In this document: in pieces, positions 22,530 to 31,934 of the stretch | Position numbering within the stretch: the stretch's first letter is position 1 | Layout of the letters: every line of letters starts with the position of its first letter | Assembly (NCBI RefSeq): GCF_006539865.1 | Contig: NZ_BJNV01000021.1 | Location: 1 to 63,695, forward strand | Reading direction: 5' to 3' | Source: Zoogloea ramigera | Lineage (GTDB): Bacteria > Pseudomonadota > Gammaproteobacteria > Burkholderiales > Rhodocyclaceae | Length of the DNA: 63,695 bases | Notes under the pieces: model-generated | What the model was told of the DNA's origin: nothing | What the model saw: only the letters and a program-made list of their open reading frames with translations | Database searches by the model: none | Made by a program: the position numbers and the translations under genes

Positions 22530-23660
22530 ATGTTCTCCTTCTTTCGCCGCAAACCGGCCACCGACACCATGAGCCTCAGCGAACAAAGCGTCCTCGACAG
22601 CATCAAGCAGTTTGCCGACCCCAACACCGGCAAGGATTACGTTGCGTCCCGCGCGGTGAAGAACCTGCGCGTGAGCGGCGCCGACGTGTCCTTCGACATC
22701 GAGCTGGGCTACCCGGCAAAAACGCAGATCGACGCCATCCGTGCCGCGCTGATCGCCCAGGTGAAGGCGGTGCCGGGCGTCGGCAACGTGAGCGCCAATG
22801 TGCACGTCAAGATCGTCCCCCACGCCGTGCAGCAGGGCGTGAAGCTGCTGCCGGGGGTGAAGAACATCATCGCGGTGGCCTCGGGCAAGGGCGGCGTGGG
22901 CAAGAGCACCACGGCGGTCAACCTGGCGCTGGCGCTGGTGGCCGAAGGGGCCAGGGTGGGCATGCTGGACGCCGACATCTACGGCCCGTCCCAGCCGCAG
23001 ATGCTGGGCATCGGCGGCGAGCGCCCCGAGAGCCACGACGGCAAGACCATGGAGCCGCTCGAGGCCCACGGCCTGCAGGTGATGTCGATCGGCTTTCTGG
23101 TGGATGTGGAGACGCCGATGGTGTGGCGCGGCCCGATGGCCACCCAGGCCCTCAACCAGCTGCTCAAGGACACCCACTGGCAGGATCTGGATTACCTGAT
23201 CATCGACATGCCGCCGGGCACCGGCGACATCCAGCTGACGCTGTCGCAGACCGTTCCGGTGACCGGTGCGGTGATTGTCACGACGCCCCAGGATATCGCC
23301 TTGCTCGACGCCCGCAAGGGCCTCAAGATGTTCGAGAAGGTCGGCGTGCCGATCATCGGCATCGTCGAGAACATGAGCATCCACATCTGCTCGAAGTGCG
23401 GCCATGAGGAGCACATCTTCGGCGCCGGTGGTGGCGAGGCCATGTGCAAGGACTACGGCGTGCCCTTCCTGGGGGCGCTGCCGCTCGACATCCAGATCCG
23501 CAAGGAAGTCGACAGCGGCGTGCCCACCGTGGTCGCCGACCCGGACGGCCGTGTCGCCGAGCTCTACAAGGGCATCGCCCGCCGGGTGGCGATCACCGTG
23601 GCCGAGCGGGCCAAGGACATGAGCCACAAATTCCCCAACATCGTGGTACAGAACACATGA
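22530..23660 (+). CDS. apbC: Iron-sulfur cluster carrier protein ApbC/Mrp
   Basis: A 376-residue P-loop ATPase that carries Fe-S clusters to target enzymes. An N-terminal MIP18-like domain (SLSEQSVLDSIKQFADPNTG) is followed by the deviant Walker A ASGKGGVGKSTTAVNLALAL. The C-terminal CxxC cluster ligand is ICSKCG. Most relatives begin at the internal MSLSEQ methionine (22569); the 13-residue basic/aromatic extension MFSFFRRKPATDT is either genuine or an annotation artefact. Neither start has a clear ribosome-binding site. The stop overlaps the next ATG as ATGA. Confidence 0.95.
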   Translation: MFSFFRRKPATDTMSLSEQSVLDSIKQFADPNTGKDYVASRAVKNLRVSGADVSFDIELGYPAKTQIDAIRAALIAQVKAVPGVGNVSANVHVKIVPHAVQQGVKLLPGVKNIIAVASGKGGVGKSTTAVNLALALVAEGARVGMLDADIYGPSQPQMLGIGGERPESHDGKTMEPLEAHGLQVMSIGFLVDVETPMVWRGPMATQALNQLLKDTHWQDLDYLIIDMPPGTGDIQLTLSQTVPVTGAVIVTTPQDIALLDARKGLKMFEKVGVPIIGIVENMSIHICSKCGHEEHIFGAGGGEAMCKDYGVPFLGALPLDIQIRKEVDSGVPTVVADPDGRVAELYKGIARRVAITVAERAKDMSHKFPNIVVQNT

Positions 23661-23851
23661 AGCGTTTCATCAAGCTGGCCGGCGCAGGCGTGCTCGCGCT
23701 TGCAACCCTGGGCCTGTCCGGCTGCATCGTCGGCACGGTGGTCGGCACCGCCGTCGACGTGGGCGTCGAGGTCGTCAAGGTGCCGTTCAAGGTCGGCAAG
23801 GGCATCTACGACGTGGTGAAGGACGACGAGCCCGCACCCAAGAAGGACTGA
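23657..23851 (+). CDS. Small lipoprotein (NF038104-like)
   Basis: A 64-residue predicted lipoprotein. The signal peptide MKRFIKLAGAGVLALATLGL ends in a lipobox LSGC, so the mature protein starts at C22. The rest is Gly/Val-rich (VGTVVGTAVDVGVEVVKVPF) with a short charged tail. I associate this pattern with the NF038104 lipoprotein family, whose function is unknown. The ATG overlaps the apbC stop as ATGA, indicating translational coupling. Confidence 0.85.
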   Translation: MKRFIKLAGAGVLALATLGLSGCIVGTVVGTAVDVGVEVVKVPFKVGKGIYDVVKDDEPAPKKD

Positions 23852-23955
23852 TCATCGCCTGCTCGGGCCAGCCCCGGGCGATGGCGTTGCGGATTGCCCG
23901 GAAATTTCCGCCGGGCTGCATGTAGAATGCGCGTTTTTGAGCAAGGGCTGCCAGC

Positions 23956-24525
23956 GTGAGCATCAAGTCGGACAAGTGGATTCGCCGCATGGCGGAGGGC
24001 GATGCACAGATGATCGAGCCCTTTGCCCCGGAGCTGGTGCGCCAGAACGAGGGCGGCAAGATCGTCTCCTACGGCACCTCGAGCTACGGCTACGACGTGC
24101 GCGTCGCCAACGAATTCAAGATCTTCACGAACATCAACTCCACCATCGTCGACCCGAAGAACTTCGACGAGCGGAACTTCGTGGATTTCACCGGCGACGT
24201 GTGCATCATCCCGCCGAACTCCTTCGCGCTGGCCCGCACGGTGGAATACTTCCGCATCCCGCGCAGCGTGCTCACGGTGTGCCTGGGCAAGTCCACCTAT
24301 GCCCGCTGCGGCATCATCGTCAATGTGACGCCCCTCGAGCCCGAGTGGGAGGGCCATGTGACGCTGGAGTTTTCCAACACCACGCCGCTGCCCGCCAAGA
24401 TCTACGCCAACGAGGGCGTGGCCCAGATGCTGTTCTTCGAGTCCGACGAGGTGTGCGCCACGTCGTACAAAGACCGGGGCGGCAAGTATCTGGGGCAGAC
24501 CGGCGTCACGCTGCCGAAAATCTGA
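23956..24525 (+). CDS. dcd: dCTP deaminase
   Basis: A 189-residue dCTP deaminase, which converts dCTP to dUTP for thymidylate synthesis. Visible family features are the N-terminal [12 protein letters not shown], the substrate loop [13 protein letters not shown], and the catalytic region [20 protein letters not shown] with its conserved glutamate. Translation begins at GTG 23956, the only start that keeps the family N-terminus. A TAGAAT -10 candidate lies at 23923-23928. Its product feeds, via dUTPase, the ThyA reaction encoded further along this window. Confidence 0.97.
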   Translation: MSIKSDKWIRRMAEGDAQMIEPFAPELVRQNEGGKIVSYGTSSYGYDVRVANEFKIFTNINSTIVDPKNFDERNFVDFTGDVCIIPPNSFALARTVEYFRIPRSVLTVCLGKSTYARCGIIVNVTPLEPEWEGHVTLEFSNTTPLPAKIYANEGVAQMLFFESDEVCATSYKDRGGKYLGQTGVTLPKI

Positions 24526-24639
24526 AATACTTGTAGGCTAGAGTTTTGAACATCGGGCGGACCACGCGTAGCCACGCGGGTCCGCCCAAAGCTTTTTGTT
24601 GATCCCGCCCGCCCCAGCGTGGGCATCGAGGAGTCGAGC

Positions 24640-26883
24640 ATGCGCTTCAATTTTCCGGTCATCGTCATCGACGAGGATTACCGTTCGGAAAACACCTCTG
24701 GCCTGGGCATCCGCGCCCTGGCGGAAGCCATCGAGAAGGAAGGCCTGCAGGTTCTGGGCGTGACCAGCTACGGTGACATGGCGTCCTTCGCCCAGCAGCA
24801 GAGCCGCGGCTCGGCCTTCATCCTGTCCATCGACGACGAGGAGTTCTCGTCGCCCGAGGCCGCCGCCAAGGCCATCGCCGACCTGCGCGCCTTCGTCAGC
24901 GAGATCCGGATGCGCAACGCCGACATCCCCATCTTCCTGCACGGCGAGACCCGCACCTCCCGCCACATCCCCAACGATGTGCTGCGCGAGCTGCATGGCT
25001 TCATCCACATGTACGAGGACACGCCGGAGTTCATCGCCCGCAACGTGGTGCGCGAGGCCAAGGCCTACCTCGAGTCCCTGCCGCCGCCGTTCTTCCAGGC
25101 CCTGGTCCATTACGCGTCCGACGGCTCGTATTCGTGGCACTGCCCCGGCCACTCCGGCGGCGTCGCCTTCCTGAAGAGCCCGGTGGGGCAGATGTTCCAC
25201 CAGTTCTTCGGCGAGAACATGCTCCGCGCCGACGTCTGCAATGCTGTCGAAGAGCTCGGCCAGCTGCTCGACCACACCGGCCCGGTGGCGGCCTCCGAGC
25301 GCAATGCGGCGCGCATCTTCAACTGCGACCACCTGTACTTCGTCACCAACGGCACGTCCACCTCCAACAAGATCGTCTGGCACTCCACCGTGGCGCCGGG
25401 CGACGTGGTGGTGGTCGACCGCAACTGCCACAAGTCGGTGCTCCACGCGATCATGATGACCGGCGCGATCCCGGTCTTCCTGATGCCGACCCGCAACAAC
25501 TTCGGCATCATCGGCCCGATCCCGCGCAGCGAGTTCGACTGGGAGAGCATTCAGAAGAAGATCGCCGCCAACCCCTTCATCGCCGATAAAACGGTCAAGC
25601 CGCGGGTGCTCACCATCACCCAGTCCACCTACGACGGCGTGCTCTACAACGTGGAGGCCATCAAGGACGAACTCGACGGCAAGATCGACACGCTGCACTT
25701 CGACGAGGCCTGGCTGCCCCACGCGGCCTTCCACGATTTCTACGGCGATTACCACGCCATCGGCGCCGATCGGCCCCGCTGCCGCGAGTCGATGATCTTT
25801 TCGACCCAGTCCACCCACAAGCTGCTGGCCGGCCTGTCCCAGGCCTCGCAGATCCTGGTGCAGGACGCCCAGAACCAGCACCTCGACCGCGACGTGTTCA
25901 ACGAGGCCTACCTCATGCACACCTCCACCAGCCCGCAGTACGCGATCATCGCGTCCTGCGACGTGGCGGCGGCGATGATGGAAGAGCCCGGCGGCACCGC
26001 GCTGGTCGAAGAATCCATCGCCGAAGCCCTCGACTTCCGCCGCGCCATGCGCAAGGTGGACGAGGAGTGGGGCGCCGACTGGTGGTTCAAGGTGTGGGGG
26101 CCGGACGACTTGTCTGAGGAAGGCATCGAGGAGCGCGAGGCCTGGATGCTCAAGCCCGGCGAGCGCTGGCACGGCTTCGGCGATCTGGCCGAAGGCTTCA
26201 ACATGCTCGACCCGATCAAGGCCACCATCATCACCCCGGGCCTCGACGTGGACGGCGAGTTTGCCGAGCGCGGCATCCCGGCGGCCATCGTCACCAAGTA
26301 CCTTGCCGAACACGGCGTTATCGTCGAAAAGTGCGGCCTCTACAGCTTCTTCATCATGTTCACCATCGGCATCACAAAGGGCCGCTGGAACAGCATGGTG
26401 ACCGAGCTGCAGCAGTTCAAGGACGACTACGACAAGAACCAGCCGCTCTGGAAGGTGCTGCCCGAGTTCGTCCAGAAGAACCCGCGCTACGAGCGCGTCG
26501 GCCTGCGCGACCTGTGCCGCGACATCCACGCGGTGTATCGCGCCAGCGACGTGGCCCGCCTCACCACCGAAATGTACCTCTCGGACATGGTGCCGGCCAT
26601 GAAACCCGCCGACGCCTTCGCCCGCATGGCCCACCGCGAGATCGAGCGCGTGCCCATCGACGACCTGGAAGGCCGCGTCACCAGCGTGCTGCTCACCCCC
26701 TACCCGCCGGGCATTCCGCTGCTGATCCCGGGTGAGCGCTTCAACCGCACGGTGGTGCGCTACCTGCAGTTCGCCCGCGAGTTCAACGAGCGCTTCCCGG
26801 GCTTCGAGACCGACGTGCATGGCCTCGTGAAGGAGGTGAAGGACGGGCGCATCCACTACTTTGTGGATTGTGTGAGGGGCTGA
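24640..26883 (+). CDS. PLP-dependent arginine/lysine/ornithine decarboxylase
   Basis: A 747-residue fold-type I decarboxylase of the Orn/Lys/Arg group. The N-terminal wing domain resembles a response-regulator fold (FPVIVIDEDYRSENTSGLG). The core has SWHCPGHSGGVAFLKSP, the cofactor region TFDEAWLPHA-type HFDEAWLPHAAFHDFY, and the PLP lysine in STQSTHKLLAGLSQ. ATG 24640 has GAGGAG upstream and is preferred over GTG 24619. The substrate cannot be assigned from motifs alone; arginine or lysine is most likely given the length. It would yield agmatine or cadaverine and consume protons. A strong terminator follows. Confidence 0.92.
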   Translation: MRFNFPVIVIDEDYRSENTSGLGIRALAEAIEKEGLQVLGVTSYGDMASFAQQQSRGSAFILSIDDEEFSSPEAAAKAIADLRAFVSEIRMRNADIPIFLHGETRTSRHIPNDVLRELHGFIHMYEDTPEFIARNVVREAKAYLESLPPPFFQALVHYASDGSYSWHCPGHSGGVAFLKSPVGQMFHQFFGENMLRADVCNAVEELGQLLDHTGPVAASERNAARIFNCDHLYFVTNGTSTSNKIVWHSTVAPGDVVVVDRNCHKSVLHAIMMTGAIPVFLMPTRNNFGIIGPIPRSEFDWESIQKKIAANPFIADKTVKPRVLTITQSTYDGVLYNVEAIKDELDGKIDTLHFDEAWLPHAAFHDFYGDYHAIGADRPRCRESMIFSTQSTHKLLAGLSQASQILVQDAQNQHLDRDVFNEAYLMHTSTSPQYAIIASCDVAAAMMEEPGGTALVEESIAEALDFRRAMRKVDEEWGADWWFKVWGPDDLSEEGIEEREAWMLKPGERWHGFGDLAEGFNMLDPIKATIITPGLDVDGEFAERGIPAAIVTKYLAEHGVIVEKCGLYSFFIMFTIGITKGRWNSMVTELQQFKDDYDKNQPLWKVLPEFVQKNPRYERVGLRDLCRDIHAVYRASDVARLTTEMYLSDMVPAMKPADAFARMAHREIERVPIDDLEGRVTSVLLTPYPPGIPLLIPGERFNRTVVRYLQFAREFNERFPGFETDVHGLVKEVKDGRIHYFVDCVRG

Positions 26884-26902
26884 GCGCCCTGTCTGCCCCA
26901 AT

Positions 26903-26932
26903 AAAAACGCCGCGGAGTCCGCGGCGTTTTTT
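26903..26932 (+). terminator. Rho-independent terminator after the decarboxylase
   Basis: AACGCCGCGG-AGT-CCGCGGCGTT is a perfect 10-bp hairpin flanked by an A-run upstream and a T-run downstream, so it could work in both directions. Confidence 0.95.
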
Positions 26933-27050
26933 CATTTCGGGTCTGAAGGCGCGGCGCGCTTGGCCGGGCAGAGGAGGCGATTTACACTTCGGCACACCTG
27001 TCCAGCATTTCTGGCAGCTTCCGCCTTGCCGTAGCTCATGAGCCTTAACA

Positions 27051-28580
27051 ATGTCCGTTGAACCAGAACACTCCTCGGCTCAGCCCGCCTCCTCGCTCGA
27101 ACCTCCTTCGCGAAAGTGGGTATGGTGCAGCAGCGACGAATCCATTGCGCGGGGCCAGATTTCGGTGCTCGCCGTGCTGGAGGTCCCGTGCGCAGTGGCT
27201 TTGTTCTGGTGGATCACCACGATCTCGCCGTGGCCTTGGTTCACGGTTGTTGGTTTGATGGCCGCGCCCATGCTGTTACTGCGCTCGCCGGCCTCGATTG
27301 CGGCGGGGAAGGCGAGCTTCCAAGCCTATTCGAATAGTGGGAACTTGCTCGCCCGGACGCAACTTGTTGTCATTGCGGGTTTTGCCGCGATGGCGAGTGG
27401 GTCAATCTGTTTCACGTGGGCGCCAGATTTTCTGACGGGGCTCGGAGGTTGGTCATCATTCCTCGGATGCGTGGTGGTTGGGGTTCTTGCGGTTGTTGTT
27501 GTACGCGCGATTGTGATCGCTGGGTTAGGTTTGGTTCTAGGAACCAAGTTGGCAAGGTTCAATGTGGCTGAAGTCGAGATTGCCGTGAAAATAGCAGCGG
27601 CGGTAGCTGTCACGATTGCAGTCGTTGACTTTGATATGGTCAGGGGCGCGGCTACCGTTGCAGGCGCGATCGTGGGCAATAGTGCGCTTGTGCATGCGAA
27701 GGAGGTGCAGGCTTTGTTATTTGCCTTGCTGCCATTGGTGGGCATGGTCTCGCGAATCACTCTTATGCGCTTTTGTGCAACCCTGCATCATTTCAGTGAA
27801 GGATTGGATGAATATGCGAAAAATTGGTGGGAAACCGTGCTCACCATTGACCTGCTGCATCCGCCTGTGTTGCTGCCTGGGGCTGGTCCGGTCTTCGGGG
27901 GCCTTCCTGTTGCCCAGCTCTGGCGTATGTCCTTACCTAGCGGTTCGGTCGTTGAGAGAGTGTTGAACGCAGTCATCAAAGTCGGCTTGATATTTCTGAT
28001 TTATGTCCCGGCTCTGCTCTACCGCTGGAACATCAAGGCCAGTTCCTGGCTGTGGGGGCCGGTGGCGTTCGTTCTGAGGCCGGTGGTGTGGGTGAATGAC
28101 GAGGCGATGCGGAGCAAGACTGCGTTCTGGACCACCTGGGTGCTGCAGTCTGCGATGGGAAGCGGTGCTGTGGCGCTGGCGGCTTGGCTGTCGATGGGCT
28201 TTCTGCAGGCCGATCTGGCCGGCGAATTACCGCGCTGGCTGCAAACCGCGCGGGCCCGCTGGCCGGCGCCTGACCTTGGGTTGCGCTACTTCCTGCTGTG
28301 GTGTGTCGTGCTGTTGATGGCGGCGTTGCTGTTTGCCGCCTACCGGATGCGCGCAGCCCATGCAAAGGCCCTTGAAGGGGCCGGCGATTTCCACAAGGGT
28401 TACGATCCAGAACTGAAAGCCGAGTTCACCCGTCTCGCTCAACCGGTACGGCGTCTTCTGCGCTGGAATCTGGCAATGATTGCGCTGGCGATCTGGATAT
28501 TCGCGCTGTGGTGGTCGCTGGAGCGCTGGCCGGCGGAGTTGAACGGCGTGTTGTGGGGGTGGCTGAAGCCCTTGCTTTAG
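27051..28580 (+). CDS. Polytopic membrane protein, unknown, partly AT-richer
   Basis: A 509-residue protein with about nine predicted transmembrane segments, for example FTVVGLMAAPMLLLR, GCVVVGVLAVVVVRAIVIAG and VIKVGLIFLIYVPALLYRW. I recognise no family. The first two-thirds of the gene (to about 28000) are clearly less GC-rich than the neighbours, with codons such as GTT, TTG and ATT that surrounding genes avoid. The last third returns to local composition. No ribosome-binding site is obvious. It follows a strong terminator and converges on folA, so it is its own unit. Possible acquired gene. Confidence 0.7.
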   Translation: MSVEPEHSSAQPASSLEPPSRKWVWCSSDESIARGQISVLAVLEVPCAVALFWWITTISPWPWFTVVGLMAAPMLLLRSPASIAAGKASFQAYSNSGNLLARTQLVVIAGFAAMASGSICFTWAPDFLTGLGGWSSFLGCVVVGVLAVVVVRAIVIAGLGLVLGTKLARFNVAEVEIAVKIAAAVAVTIAVVDFDMVRGAATVAGAIVGNSALVHAKEVQALLFALLPLVGMVSRITLMRFCATLHHFSEGLDEYAKNWWETVLTIDLLHPPVLLPGAGPVFGGLPVAQLWRMSLPSGSVVERVLNAVIKVGLIFLIYVPALLYRWNIKASSWLWGPVAFVLRPVVWVNDEAMRSKTAFWTTWVLQSAMGSGAVALAAWLSMGFLQADLAGELPRWLQTARARWPAPDLGLRYFLLWCVVLLMAALLFAAYRMRAAHAKALEGAGDFHKGYDPELKAEFTRLAQPVRRLLRWNLAMIALAIWIFALWWSLERWPAELNGVLWGWLKPLL

Positions 28581-28608
28581 CCGCGAGATCCAGCCCCTGT
28601 TGCCGGCC

Positions 28609-29109
28609 CTAGCCTTGTCGCTCGTAGGTGACGAACGCAAACGGCAGGCCGGATTCCGCCACGCGGGGCTCGCGGGCGGTTTCGTGCCAGAGGCTGCGGT
28701 CGAAGTCGGGGAAGAAGGCGTCGCCTTCGTAAGGCTGGTCGATCTCGGTGAGGACCAGGCGGTCGGCCAGCGGCAGGGCCTGGCGGTAGAGCTCGGCGCC
28801 GCCGATCACGAAGGCGGTCTCGGCGTCGCCCGCAGCCGCCACGGCGGCCTCCAGGCTGGCGACCACGCTGGCGCCGCGGGCCTCGAAGGCGGGGTTGCGG
28901 CTCACCACGATGTTCACCCGGCCCGGCAGCGGGCGGAAGGCGGCGGGGAGCGATTCCCAGGTCTTGCGGCCCATGATCACCGGCTTGCCGCGGGTGGTCT
29001 CGCGGAAGAACTTCATGTCTTCGGGCAGGTGCCAGGGCAGGCGGTTTTCGACGCCGATCACGCCGCCGCGGGCGCAGGCGGCGATCAGCGCCAGGATGGG
29101 CTTGCTCAT
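28609..29109 (-). CDS. folA: Dihydrofolate reductase
   Basis: A 166-residue DHFR that reduces dihydrofolate to tetrahydrofolate with NADPH. It shows [20 protein letters not shown], the active-site [16 protein letters not shown] with the conserved acid D30-equivalent, GRKTWESLP and the nucleotide-binding [13 protein letters not shown]. The ATG overlaps the thyA stop as ATGA. This matches biology, since ThyA oxidises the folate that FolA restores. Confidence 0.97.
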   Translation of the reverse strand: MSKPILALIAACARGGVIGVENRLPWHLPEDMKFFRETTRGKPVIMGRKTWESLPAAFRPLPGRVNIVVSRNPAFEARGASVVASLEAAVAAAGDAETAFVIGGAELYRQALPLADRLVLTEIDQPYEGDAFFPDFDRSLWHETAREPRVAESGLPFAFVTYERQG

Positions 29110-29900
29110 ACCGCCACCGGGGCCTTGATGTGCGGGTGCGGGTCGTAGCCCTCGAGGGTGAAGTCCTCGATCTTGAACGCGAAGATGTCCTTCACCTCCG
29201 GGTTGATCCGTAGCTGCGGCAGGGCCCGCGGTTCGCGTGAGAGCTGCAGCTGGGCCTGTTCGAGGTGGTTTGCATACAGGTGGCAGTCGCCGCCGGTCCA
29301 CACGAAATCACCCGGCTCGTAGCCGCACACCTGGGCCACCATCAGGGTGAGCAGCGCGTAGCTGGCGATGTTGAAGGGCACGCCCAGGAAGATGTCGGCG
29401 CTGCGCTGGTAGAGCTGGCAACTCAGCTTGCCGCCGGCCACGTAGAACTGGAACAGCGCGTGGCAGGGCGGCAGGGCCATGCGGTCGACCTCGGACGGGT
29501 TCCAGGCCGACACGATGTGGCGGCGGGAGTCCGGGTTGTTCTTGAGGGCCGCGATGAGCTGGCTGATCTGGTCGATGCTGCGCCCGTCAGGGGCTTCCCA
29601 GCTGCGCCACTGCTTGCCGTAGACCGGGCCGAGCTCGCCGTTTTCGTCGGCCCATTCGTCCCAGATCGAAACGCCGTTGTCTTTCAGGTATTTAATATTC
29701 GTGTCGCCGCGCAGAAACCACAACAGCTCGTGGATGATGGAGCGGGTGTGGAGCTTTTTTGTGGTGAGCAGCGGGAAGCCTTCGGCCAGATCGAAGCGCA
29801 TCTGCCAGCCGAAGACGGAGAGGGTGCCGGTGCCGGTGCGGTCGCTCTTGCTGTGGCCGCGTTCGGCCACGTGGCGCATGAGTTCGAGGTACTGTCGCAT
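29106..29900 (-). CDS. thyA: Thymidylate synthase
   Basis: A 264-residue ThyA that methylates dUMP to dTMP using methylenetetrahydrofolate. The catalytic cysteine is in [13 protein letters not shown]. Other family blocks are [27 protein letters not shown] and [20 protein letters not shown]. The length equals the E. coli enzyme. It heads the thyA-folA pair, with a 4-bp overlap, and diverges from the PilZ-type gene. Confidence 0.98.
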   Translation of the reverse strand: MRQYLELMRHVAERGHSKSDRTGTGTLSVFGWQMRFDLAEGFPLLTTKKLHTRSIIHELLWFLRGDTNIKYLKDNGVSIWDEWADENGELGPVYGKQWRSWEAPDGRSIDQISQLIAALKNNPDSRRHIVSAWNPSEVDRMALPPCHALFQFYVAGGKLSCQLYQRSADIFLGVPFNIASYALLTLMVAQVCGYEPGDFVWTGGDCHLYANHLEQAQLQLSREPRALPQLRINPEVKDIFAFKIEDFTLEGYDPHPHIKAPVAV

Positions 29901-30086
29901 GGCGGGCCCGGGGCTTTAAAAAGGAGCCCGATTTTAACCGATCCGGGCCCGAGCGAAGCCGCGAATCCTGCCTCCCAGGGCGCCCCGTGTGCCCGCACGC
30001 CTGGGGGCCAAAGGCCTCGAAAGGCCTTTGTGCTAACATCGAAGGCTTAACGATATTTTGCAACAATTTGAAAGGCGCGAGTGTTT

Positions 30087-31544
30087 ATGGCAGCAGGCAC
30101 GGTGGTCGAGAAGGCGCATCCGCTTCTCCAAGCTGAGGCCCTCGGCCGCACGCTCGCGGACATCGGCAGCAACGGCGCACCGGCGGCCCTGGTCCAGGTG
30201 ATCCGCTGGCTCGACTCCTTTCAGTTCGAAGAGGTGCCCTTCGCCGATCTGGCCCGCCTGGTCGTCGCCCTCGACGAGGCGGCCCAGCCCCAGCTGCGCT
30301 ACGCCTCCGAGCTCTACCTGTCCAACGCCTATGGCTCGCGCAGCGCGCGCTACAAGGCGATTGGGCGCGACTACTACGCCAGCCTGGGCCGCGCCTACGA
30401 CCTCGTGATGGCCGGCCTGGCCACCGATTTCTCCCTCGAGCCCGGCAATCGCCTGCGCCTCGAGATGCTGCTCCGCATGGTGCGCGCCGCGGCCGGCGAG
30501 ATGAAGTGGGTGGCCTTCGACTACCACGAGCTCACCGAAGCCGTCTGGCGCCGGGCCGGCGCCGCCTATCGGGCGGCCCACGCGGCGGGCGGGCTCAACG
30601 TGCCGGTCACGGTACGCGAGGGGCGCGAGACCCGTTCGACGATCTCCCGCGAGTTCACCCGGCTGGTGGCCCTGCAATGCGCCAGCCTCGACCAGCTGCC
30701 GCCCGACCGCATCGAGGCGACCGACAAGCTGGTGCGCTACCTGCAAACATCCCTCGACCTCTCCATCGAGCCGGCGGATGGCAGCCTGTTCTCGATCGAT
30801 CTCGCCAAGCTCGCCGCGCCGCGCCGCGTGCTCGGGGCGGCCGAGCCCCAGCCGGGTTCGCTGCGCTACTTCCGCGCTGCCGACGCGGTGCCGATGCTCG
30901 ACGAGCTGCGCCGGATGCTCGCCGAGGGTGCCCTCGACCCGGCCTTTGCCGGCGTCGGCGCGGGTGCTGTGGCGTCGGCGATCCGCCATCTGTCGCGCCA
31001 GTGGGGGCCGGTGCCGCCGATGCGGCAGTACCGCCGCCACCCGGTGCAGGGCTCCATCGCGCTGGCGACGGGGCTGGGCTTCATCCGCTCGCTGATCTCC
31101 GGCGAGGCGCTGATGCGTCCGGCCGCCGCCTGGTCGCTCACCGACGCCAGCCGCAACGGCTTCGCCGTCTCGTCGCCCAACGTGGATGGCGAGGTGTGCC
31201 GGGTCGGGGCGATGGTGGCGGCCAACCTGGGCGACGGCGGGCGCTGGGTGCTGGCCGTGGTGCGCCGGGTCCGCCTGGGCGAGCGGGGCGCCGCGATGGG
31301 CCTGCAGACGATCTCGAGCGACCCGCAGCTGCTGGTGTTCGACGACGGCAGCCGCAGCTGGAACGGCATCCTGTGCGACGTGCCGGTGGCCGGCCGGGGT
31401 GTGCGCATCGCCTGCGAGCCGGGCGTACTGCGCACCGGCATCCACGTGTTCGCCAAGGTGGCAGGGCGCCTCCTCAAGCTCACGCCGGCGGGCATTCTGC
31501 AAAACGGGCCCGGCTACCAGATCGTCGGGTGCAATGTGGTTTGA
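30087..31544 (+). CDS. Large protein with candidate C-terminal PilZ (c-di-GMP) domain
   Basis: A 485-residue soluble protein. Most of it (residues 1-300) is helical with no family I recognise (for example YASELYLSNAYGSRSARYKA). The C-terminal part carries the two PilZ hallmarks: R313-x3-R317 in RQYRRHP and D353-x-S-x2-G358 in TDASRNGF. The spacing of about 36 residues between them fits. The ATG at 30087 is chosen because AAAGGCGCGAG lies just upstream; a GTG at 30081 is possible. PilZ domains bind c-di-GMP, so this is a likely effector of the cyclases elsewhere in the window. The role of the long N-terminus is unknown. Confidence 0.65.
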   Translation: MAAGTVVEKAHPLLQAEALGRTLADIGSNGAPAALVQVIRWLDSFQFEEVPFADLARLVVALDEAAQPQLRYASELYLSNAYGSRSARYKAIGRDYYASLGRAYDLVMAGLATDFSLEPGNRLRLEMLLRMVRAAAGEMKWVAFDYHELTEAVWRRAGAAYRAAHAAGGLNVPVTVREGRETRSTISREFTRLVALQCASLDQLPPDRIEATDKLVRYLQTSLDLSIEPADGSLFSIDLAKLAAPRRVLGAAEPQPGSLRYFRAADAVPMLDELRRMLAEGALDPAFAGVGAGAVASAIRHLSRQWGPVPPMRQYRRHPVQGSIALATGLGFIRSLISGEALMRPAAAWSLTDASRNGFAVSSPNVDGEVCRVGAMVAANLGDGGRWVLAVVRRVRLGERGAAMGLQTISSDPQLLVFDDGSRSWNGILCDVPVAGRGVRIACEPGVLRTGIHVFAKVAGRLLKLTPAGILQNGPGYQIVGCNVV

Positions 31545-31588
31545 GGGCACGATAAATGCCCGCTATGGGCTTCATATCGAACCAATGT

Positions 31589-31617
31589 TTGACGCGCAGA
31601 TTTCCAGCTGCTAACTT
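31589..31617 (+). promoter_or_regulatory. leuL-leuA promoter
   Basis: TTGACG (31589-31594), a 17-bp spacer, then TAACTT (31612-31617) with a TG extension just before it. This is the best vegetative promoter match in the window. The start site would fall at 31624-31625, on the leader-peptide ATG. Confidence 0.75.
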
Positions 31618-31624
31618 TGCGCTC

Positions 31625-31696
31625 ATGAACGCCGCGCAACAGACCACTCGCTTCTCTCCTCTGGCCCTCCCCGGGCTGGGTCTGCTGCTGCCCTGA
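31625..31696 (+). CDS. leuL: Leucine-rich leader peptide of leuA
   Basis: A 23-residue ORF starting [10 protein letters not shown] and ending LPGLGLLLP. Six of its last eleven residues are leucine, including three consecutive CTG codons near the stop. It lies 239 bases before leuA and directly after the promoter. This is the layout of a translation-controlled attenuator: ribosomes stall at Leu codons when charged tRNA-Leu is scarce, which would favour leuA expression. The stop region lies in a small hairpin (GCCC-TGAC-GGGC), and a T-run is at about 31729-31734. The precise competing stems are not resolved by eye. Confidence 0.7.
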   Translation: MNAAQQTTRFSPLALPGLGLLLP

Positions 31697-31934
31697 CGGG
31701 CACACATCTATCTCCCCTCCCTGTTGGTTTTTTCCAGTGTCGCCCGATGTGGGCGGAATGCGCCCCCGTACGCACAGCCTTTGGAGCCCTTGCCATGACC
31801 TCGTCGAATCTTGCCCTGCTGTCCCTGCGACTGCGCCCCGGTTGCCAGGCCTCGAACCCGCGGCAGTCTGGCAGCCCCGTGTCCGCATCCCATCATTCGC
31901 AGCGCATCCGACGACAGACAAGGACAAGATCATC
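31697..31934 (+). promoter_or_regulatory. leuA leader/attenuator region
   Basis: Non-coding leader between leuL and leuA. It holds a T-run (TTGGTTTTTTCC near 31730) without an obvious strong stem directly in front. It also contains a second leucine-rich open frame at 31796 ([16 protein letters not shown], five Leu in twelve residues), which runs past the leuA start in another frame. Either could couple leucine supply to leuA expression; only the first has a promoter-proximal position. Confidence 0.45.
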
